Source: Pardosa pseudoannulata
Lineage: Eukaryota; Arthropoda; Arachnida; Araneae; Lycosidae
Reading direction: 5' to 3'
DNA: 64,000 nt
NCBI GenBank assembly: GCA_032207245.1
Contig: CM063502.1
Location: 119,452,969-119,516,968, forward strand
The translations under genes were made by a program, and so were the position numbers. The notes beneath the pieces are model-generated. The model did no database searches. It was not told where the DNA came from and saw nothing but the letters and a program-made list of their open reading frames with translations. Positions within the stretch are counted from its first letter, which is position 1. Every line of letters starts with the position of its first letter. Below are positions 58,665-64,000 of this stretch, one piece after another.

Positions 58665-59864
58665 TATGTAATGAGACGCCTTATTGTGATAAACTTATCA
58701 AACTAGTCATAATTGTAGTCTTTTGAATATCTCCCTTCGGTATTACGATACATACCTCTATAACGATAATTTTTAAAATCCCTTAAGTATTGTTTTATCG
58801 AGGTTTTACTGTAATTAGACTGATAGGTAGATAGAGATATAAAACTTTACCATAACATAAAAATCTTACCTTCCTGTCAGAAGCGAGTGAAAGATAAAAA
58901 TGTTCTTCTTAAGACTTTAAATACGTATGCATCTCAAATTGTAAAAAACTACATGTGCTCTCATTCCATTTTATCTTAAACTGTTATTGATAGCTAGCAG
59001 GTGTTTTTTCACGGTGATAATTTTTTTAGAGATATAGTCCATCCAAAATGAAGTTTGAATAGAAAAAAAAAGTTCAAAAGTAGACAAGATTTTAAAGGTT
59101 AAAAAGAAAGACAAAGTGACATATAAGCTGATTGATTTTCAGTGATGTTACAAATAATGGACTACTCTAGAATTTATTTTCAATTTTATTAAAAAAAAGT
59201 TATAGCAGTTAACTATTTTTTTATAAAGTAAAATATTGATATGTGATATAGCATCGAGTCCTTTTATATCTCCAATTAATCAAGTATTTCCTATTAAATT
59301 TTCACACAGTAAGTAAACATGTGTATTCAGATAATAGCTCAAGTACCCGGTATTTTCCGGATAGAAATACAGTTTTTTATTTTATTTATATTGAAATTTA
59401 TTTTGTTAATTGTTGGTAAATAGTTCAAATTTTAAAAAATTCTAATAAAACTGTAATTTTTAAGGCAAAAGAAACCTTATTTTTAACGCAAAGCGTGAGT
59501 ATACACAATGCTTAACATTTGTCTGTCCTAACAGTAAACAAATAAAATATCTGACTTGACTCTTGTAGAAGGTATGTATTTAAACGTATATATATGTAAT
59601 ACATAAAAATTATTGTTCTTTAAAATTCTAATGTTCTTCAAAATTCTCTCCATCTACATTCTAGCTTTCTTAATCTTAACTTTTCCGGACATCCAAAATA
59701 GGTCAAGGATATGTATCACTGAAATCGGCATTCCTTCCACACTTTCCCCAAACCAAAGATTACAATGCATAGCTCTTGCTTTCCCTTCTCAAATTCAGCT
59801 GTCAATTCTCCCAAGAAAAACTAAAAATCTTTCCAATTTTAGTGCCGTTATTTGCAGTTTCCCC

Positions 59865-60010
59865 AATATTGTTTTAACAAGCCATAAAATGCAGATATCT
59901 TTCTCCTGAGCAGTCCTCTATGAGATTTTCTAAGAGAGAGGAAAATCTCATGGAGGACTGCTCAGGAGAAAGAGATCTGCATTTATTTTATGGCTTCTTA
60001 AAACAATATT
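59865..60010. repeat. Inverted repeat, arms 66 and 70 bp, 10-bp spacer
   Basis: Left arm 59865-59930 and right arm 59941-60010 pair with about four mismatches and one 4-bp indel (TTTCTCCTGAGCAGTCCTC against GAGGACTGCTCAGGAGAAA). Confidence 0.92.
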
Positions 60011-60039
60011 ATTATTACTCTCTCTCTGGGCTCCATGTT

Positions 60040-61409
60040 TCCGTCTATACAATAGTAATATTCAATGTACAAAGGAGCTTAGACATCTTGGTTTAGTTTT
60101 TGACCAGCACTTCATTTGGAGGGCTCACTTTTTGCATATTAAGAATAAAATTCAGGTTTTACTTCATAAGATCTGTATAATTTCCAAGGCCACTTGGGGA
60201 TTAGGCCCCGGCATCTTGAAGTCTGTTTACCACATTTTCATCGATAAAATTATTACTTACGGGTCTCTCATTTGGAGGGATTGAACCGTCCGGGTTACAA
60301 ATACACTGCTGAGCGTACAAAGGGCCGCTCTTATTGTCACTAAAGCTTATCGTACCACTCCTACACTTTCTTTATGTACCACTGCGGGCATTCCCCCAGT
60401 GAATCTCATGGTTTCTTTAATTAAAGTTAAGTACCGGCTTAAACACAATTATGGTTTAGTTGATATTTTCAATCATACTTTAGACAGCTCCTCTTATTTT
60501 CATATAGACAAATCATGTTTTCCGGCTTTTGATAATTGTACTAATATTGTTAAGTTTACTCCTAAGTTTCATTCTAATTTCATATGATCCATCTTTACTG
60601 ATGGTACCAGGATGAACTCCCTTGTGGGTTCAGCTTTTGTTGTGCTAGACCACTCCGGTAACCTTTTTCATACAGGTTGCACGATGACGCTTTAGTATTC
60701 AATGCTGAGGTTTTTGAGATATATAAGGCCCTAGTATTGTAAACACACATAACATTTCTTCTTTCATTATTATCTCTGATTCATTGCTCTTAAGACAATT
60801 TCTAATTTCCCTCGTTATAATAACTTAATTGCTAAAATCTACATAGAGATATCTTCCTTTTCTTTGAATTTTGGTTTAGGGTCCTTTCTTTTTGGTTGGA
60901 CTAAGGCTCATATCGGTAAGGTTGGTAACGAGTACGCAGATTTCTTTGCTAAGTCATCTATTCATTTCTCTAAAATAGATTATGTTACTTTAACTTTTCC
61001 TCTTCGTCTACGTAAGCTCTTGTTTAATTCTTCAGTTACCAAGTGGCAATCCCGTTGGGATACTGCTGAAGTTGATCGCTTTACATATTCCATTTTTTCC
61101 TCAGTTTCTCTCAAACGAAACATGTCTAATCATTTCTTGGTTCAATTTGTCACCAATCAGGGTAAATTCCCTCAGTGCTACAGAAGGTTTCTCATAAAGG
61201 AGGTTTCTTGTGGGTGTCGCTGCTCATTGACTGATGCTCTTCATTTAATTTGCGACTGCCCATTACTTGCTGGTTTCCGTTTAAAGCTTCCACTTAATTT
61301 GTCAGACATTCCACTCTCTAGATTCGTTATTTATCCTGTTACATGTTCTCACTTAATTTCATTAATACATTTCGTTATCTCCCATGAGGACTTGTTCCTC
61401 ATCCCCTGA
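60040..61409 (+). pseudogene. LINE ORF2 remnant: RT thumb, RNase H, zinc-knuckle tail
   Basis: In RNase H, the Asp of FTDGT, the Glu of NAEVFEIY and the Asp of NEYADFFAK are all still visible. At least two frameshifts and two stops separate the parts. The last frame, 60864-61409, is open for 181 codons and ends at the natural stop. Confidence 0.85.
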
Positions 61410-61435
61410 CTTTTCAGTTACAGTCTCCATTTGGT

Positions 61436-61457
61436 TGTCGCCACTAAGTGTGGCGAC
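61436..61457 (+). repeat. Hairpin in LINE 3'UTR
   Basis: GTCGCCAC and GTGTGGCGAC fold around TAA just after the LINE stop. LINE reverse transcriptases often recognise a 3' stem-loop, so a role is possible. Confidence 0.65.
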
Positions 61458-61728
61458 TTTTTGTGTTTTATATTTCCTCATGGGAATTTCCTGAGTTTTG
61501 TTTTTGGGTTCAGCTCATCTCGGTTAAGCCTCCTCTGGGGGTAGGGGCCGATAACTTTGAACTTTCCTCTCTCTCGGGACCGACTTTTCACATATCAAAC
61601 AGATGCATATCACTCATTGAAGTCGGAAGGTATGAAACAATGGTTACAGAACGGAACCCAAAAATGGGTTAATAGGGAGTATGGTCACCTCTTACAGATA
61701 TGCTGGCCTCACTAAGTAGTTCCATATT

Positions 61729-62640
61729 TCAAATAAAGCAGTTTCTGAATTCCTGTAGCAATTTGTTCCACTTGTTCATCAAAACTGTTTTCAGGCCTTG
61801 AGTGGTTCTTGGAGAGGGCTGCGAGTTGCAATTGCCCTCCCCAGAGCGTCCCAGACATTCTCTATAGGGATGAGGTCTATAGATCTGCTTGGCCAATACA
61901 TCCACACTTTCTAGAAATTCGTTGACTAAAACACTCATGTGACTTCGCGTTATCGCACGTAAAATGAACTCAGGACCAACTTCATCCCTGAAAAGGTGAA
62001 TATAGAGCTCCAATATCTCACAGCAGTCACAGTGCCTCTTTCAAAACCAAGGAGGAGTGTGCGGCCATCTACATGATGTCTGTCCACACCACTAAACCTC
62101 TGACGCCATAATAGGTAATTTCGAGTTCATTGGAGGGCAAATAATGGGACCCTGGTTGTCTCCATATGAACGTACTGCGGTAATTGCTGGTTACGCTATA
62201 CTGAAACTCACCAATAAAGAGATCAGTTGTCCATTAATCTTTACTCTAATCTCTTTGCTCTCTGCACCCTGCTAAACGGACTCTCCTGCTCCTAGAAGTA
62301 AGTAGAATGCAAATCGTAGGTCTTCTTGCACACAACCTCTCTTTCATAAAGTCTTCTGGAAACATTCACCCTTGAAACTTGGGTTGCTGTAGCCACATAC
62401 AAGTCACAAGAGAGCCGAGAAGCTGTAGCACCCCTGTTACTCCTCGCTATAATGGATAAATGGTCATATTATCTGGCCGTCGTGGCTCTTGGACAACCTT
62501 TCCCAGCTTTCTTTCAATAGATCCGGTATCATGGAAATGTTTCCATAAGTTGCACACGACACTGAGCGTTTAATTGAACTCTCTACGAATCTGGACTGCG
62601 TCTAGCTAGCGTCTAGCTTTCCCACCATTTTTTATCTCAT
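61729..62640 (-). pseudogene. Tc1-like transposase pseudogene, decayed
   Basis: Minus-strand pieces in order: NLWKHFHDTGSIERK and RATTARDNMTI (62590-62460), TFIWRQPGSHYLPSNE (62180-62130), then YIHLFRDEVGPEFI, VLVNEFLESVDVL and RTTQGLKTVLMNKWNKL (62010-61760). All transposase regions are represented, but many stops and frameshifts occur. The catalytic DNA(R)PH and SPDLNPIEH blocks are corrupted. TIRs were not found. Confidence 0.75.
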
Positions 62641-62979
62641 TCCATCATTTAATGTTGATGATTATTCGTTTTTACTATTAGAATTTGAATTTAACCGATT
62701 GCTGCAGAAAAAAAAAACCCAAGATATTCTGCGAACTGTGCTGGCGAACGAAATACGATTTTTGTCACGCGTGCTTATAAAGCATTTACCTCTACCACCC
62801 ACACACACCACTCTTACGTATTCCACGTACAAGATTTACACCTTTGTCTCGAAGCAGTGGTTTTACATATCGTTCAGTTCTTTTCATAAAATTCGACAAA
62901 ATATGCAAATTCTCTTAATTTTGAACAAGAATGTATTTTACAAAGCTTGAAGTGCTTTGTAAGTTAGGGAAAAATAGAC

Positions 62980-63115
62980 CAGGTTTGGTTTGGTTTGGAG
63001 CACTACGGTCTTCTTTTGCTACATGAGTAATTAGACCTGAGCTTACCACTCAAAGCCAATTCCAAAAGGTTATGAAGATCCATACAAGTAGGGAAATTCG
63101 AACTCGTATACTAAG
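62980..63115 (-). mobile_element. tRNA-derived SINE, diverged
   Basis: In plus orientation it reads GGTTTGGTTTGGAGCACTAC, TTTTGCTACATGAG, CAAAGCCAATTCC and GGGAAATTCGAACTCGTA. This is the reverse complement of the 20194 SINE, including the CCAAA tail. Confidence 0.8.
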
Positions 63116-63291
63116 ATTATTGAAACGCGGTTAAATATCAATAAAATCAAGTGTAATTACACAAAAAATGCAACAACTCAGAAACCCATTGCATCCAAAC
63201 TGGGAATGCGCTCCTGAACTGCCAATAAAATTATTCATAAAGATTTTAAGAAAGAGTGTTTAAGCCTACATTTCATGCGTTTCCCAGGGCA

Positions 63292-63340
63292 AATTTTCTA
63301 CAATATGCTTCTCAATGAGAGAAGCATATTGTAGAAAATT
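63292..63340. repeat. Perfect palindrome, 22-bp arms, 5-bp loop
   Basis: Arms 63292-63313 and 63319-63340 are exact inverted copies around AATGA. Confidence 0.92.
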
Positions 63341-64000
63341 ATATGAAAAATTCCCAGGTCACTAATCAATGGAAACTTGTGGTAGTGATTCAAGATACAT
63401 TTAAGGGATTTTTCAATTTAAAAATAAGAGTTCTCTATTGATTAAACGACAAAATTGATTGTTCAAAATTGGCTCACCATAATATAGAAATTACTGAAAG
63501 AGATTCATAATAGTTGCAATATTTTTGGCAACGATAAATTAAAACTTTTAAAGCCTCAAGTAGTACTGGTATTAATTTGCTCTGCATCTGACTGAATATT
63601 TTAGAATATCTTTTTAAAGATGAAATTCTAACCTTATATGAAAAGGGCATTAATAAAGTTGAGCATCATATGGACACTATCTAGTCGTATCATTAAATCA
63701 ATATCTACGTATTTAGCAAAGAAGTAATCAGAAACGGAAATAAAATGCGTCCTATTTAATGAAATACTGATGAAACCCCCTTACGTCATTATTCCTTAAG
63801 ATCTTACTCTTTCTGTTTCTTAAAACACGCCGTACGGAAGCGGCATTTAAGAAAACTGAATGAACCTTCGGAAACAAAGCAATATTAGTGAGATAAAATT
63901 AATATGACTGTGGTAAAAACAGTTTATTTTGATAGAAAATTTCAGCTGGATCTGTAATCAAGTATCAAATCTATCATATATAGAACAATTCACCGCAAGA
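63341..64000. other. AT-rich stretch, nothing recognised
   Basis: No gene or element is supported to the window end. Confidence 0.4.

Larger units (their letters stand above)
56158..58811 (+). mobile_element. Tigger/pogo-type element, decayed, with nested insertions
   Basis: The left end TAGTAAAACCTCGCTACAAC and the other-strand right end CAGTAAAACCTCGATAAAAC are typical pogo/Tigger TIRs. CTCTATAACGATAA occurs inside both ends in opposite order. The plus strand at 56400-56700 keeps the transposase C-terminus. A SINE (56722-56883), microsatellites and a possible solo LTR (58156-58664) lie inside. The rest of the interior is unassigned. Confidence 0.78.
59941..61620 (+). mobile_element. LINE (non-LTR retrotransposon) 3' half, decayed
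   Basis: The plus-strand frames, with shifts, read the RT end (CTKELRHLGLVFDQHFIW, then TYGSLIWRD, 60060-60290) and RNase H (FTDGTRMNSLVGSAFVV, 60590; ALVFNAEVFEIYKAL, 60690; WTKAHIGKVGNEYADFFAKS, 60890). A Cys/His tail (CGCRCSLTDALHLICDC) follows near 61210. This order fits RNase H-bearing LINEs such as the I/Jockey-R1 groups. The 5' half and endonuclease are missing. Confidence 0.85.

Overview
The window is animal nuclear DNA. It is AT-rich, has spliced genes with GT-AG introns, and is crowded with decayed transposons. The only host genes I can support are three secreted leucine-rich-repeat (LRR) proteins. They resemble the large arthropod family usually labelled 'Oplophorus-luciferin 2-monooxygenase non-catalytic subunit-like', which is strongly expanded in spiders. 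A spider (or another chelicerate) is my best guess for the source, but this rests on recognition of the family and not on a database search.

Layout of the genes. All three lie on the minus strand, head to tail: LRR-1 (12157 down to 5235), LRR-2 (31005 to 24453) and LRR-3 (55155 to 48557). I traced the splice sites by eye. Each gene has a first coding exon of 665-671 bp, a second of exactly 149 bp and a last of exactly 140 bp. Intron phases are 2 and then 1 in every copy. A 3' splice site lies 6-18 bp upstream of each start codon, so a 5' noncoding exon is expected in each. The predicted proteins are 319, 318 and 317 residues: signal peptide, four-cysteine N-terminal cap, LRRs, and a short two-cysteine C-terminal cap. 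No transmembrane segment is visible after the signal peptide. The array therefore arose by tandem duplication of a whole gene, and the introns have since filled with different transposons.

The rest is repeats. 1-5.2 kb: a G-rich foldback element, a palindrome and a duplicated block. LRR-1 introns: a long-TIR MITE, a 330-bp duplication and SINE fragments. 12.3-24.4 kb: tRNA-derived SINEs, a 277-bp insert with a 13-bp target duplication, a decayed mariner, a 377-bp tandem array and a non-autonomous Helitron. LRR-2 introns: a 590-bp LTR-like repeat, an internally deleted Tc1 element and a SINE. 31-48 kb: a piggyBac transposase fragment, a second Helitron copy in inverse orientation, a 195-bp tandem array of nine units, a well-preserved SINE, and a piggyBac remnant nested in a mariner remnant. 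LRR-3 introns: a piggyBac-type MITE, a perfect palindrome and a second deleted Tc1 element. 55-64 kb: a Tigger/pogo remnant carrying a SINE and a possible solo LTR, a LINE 3' half with an inverted-repeat junction, and a decayed Tc1 transposase.

No complete transposase survives, so all DNA elements here look immobile without outside help. I saw no bacterial, viral, CRISPR or toxin-like system. The most informative features are the LRR array with its fixed exon design, the paired Helitrons, and the nested piggyBac/mariner insertion.
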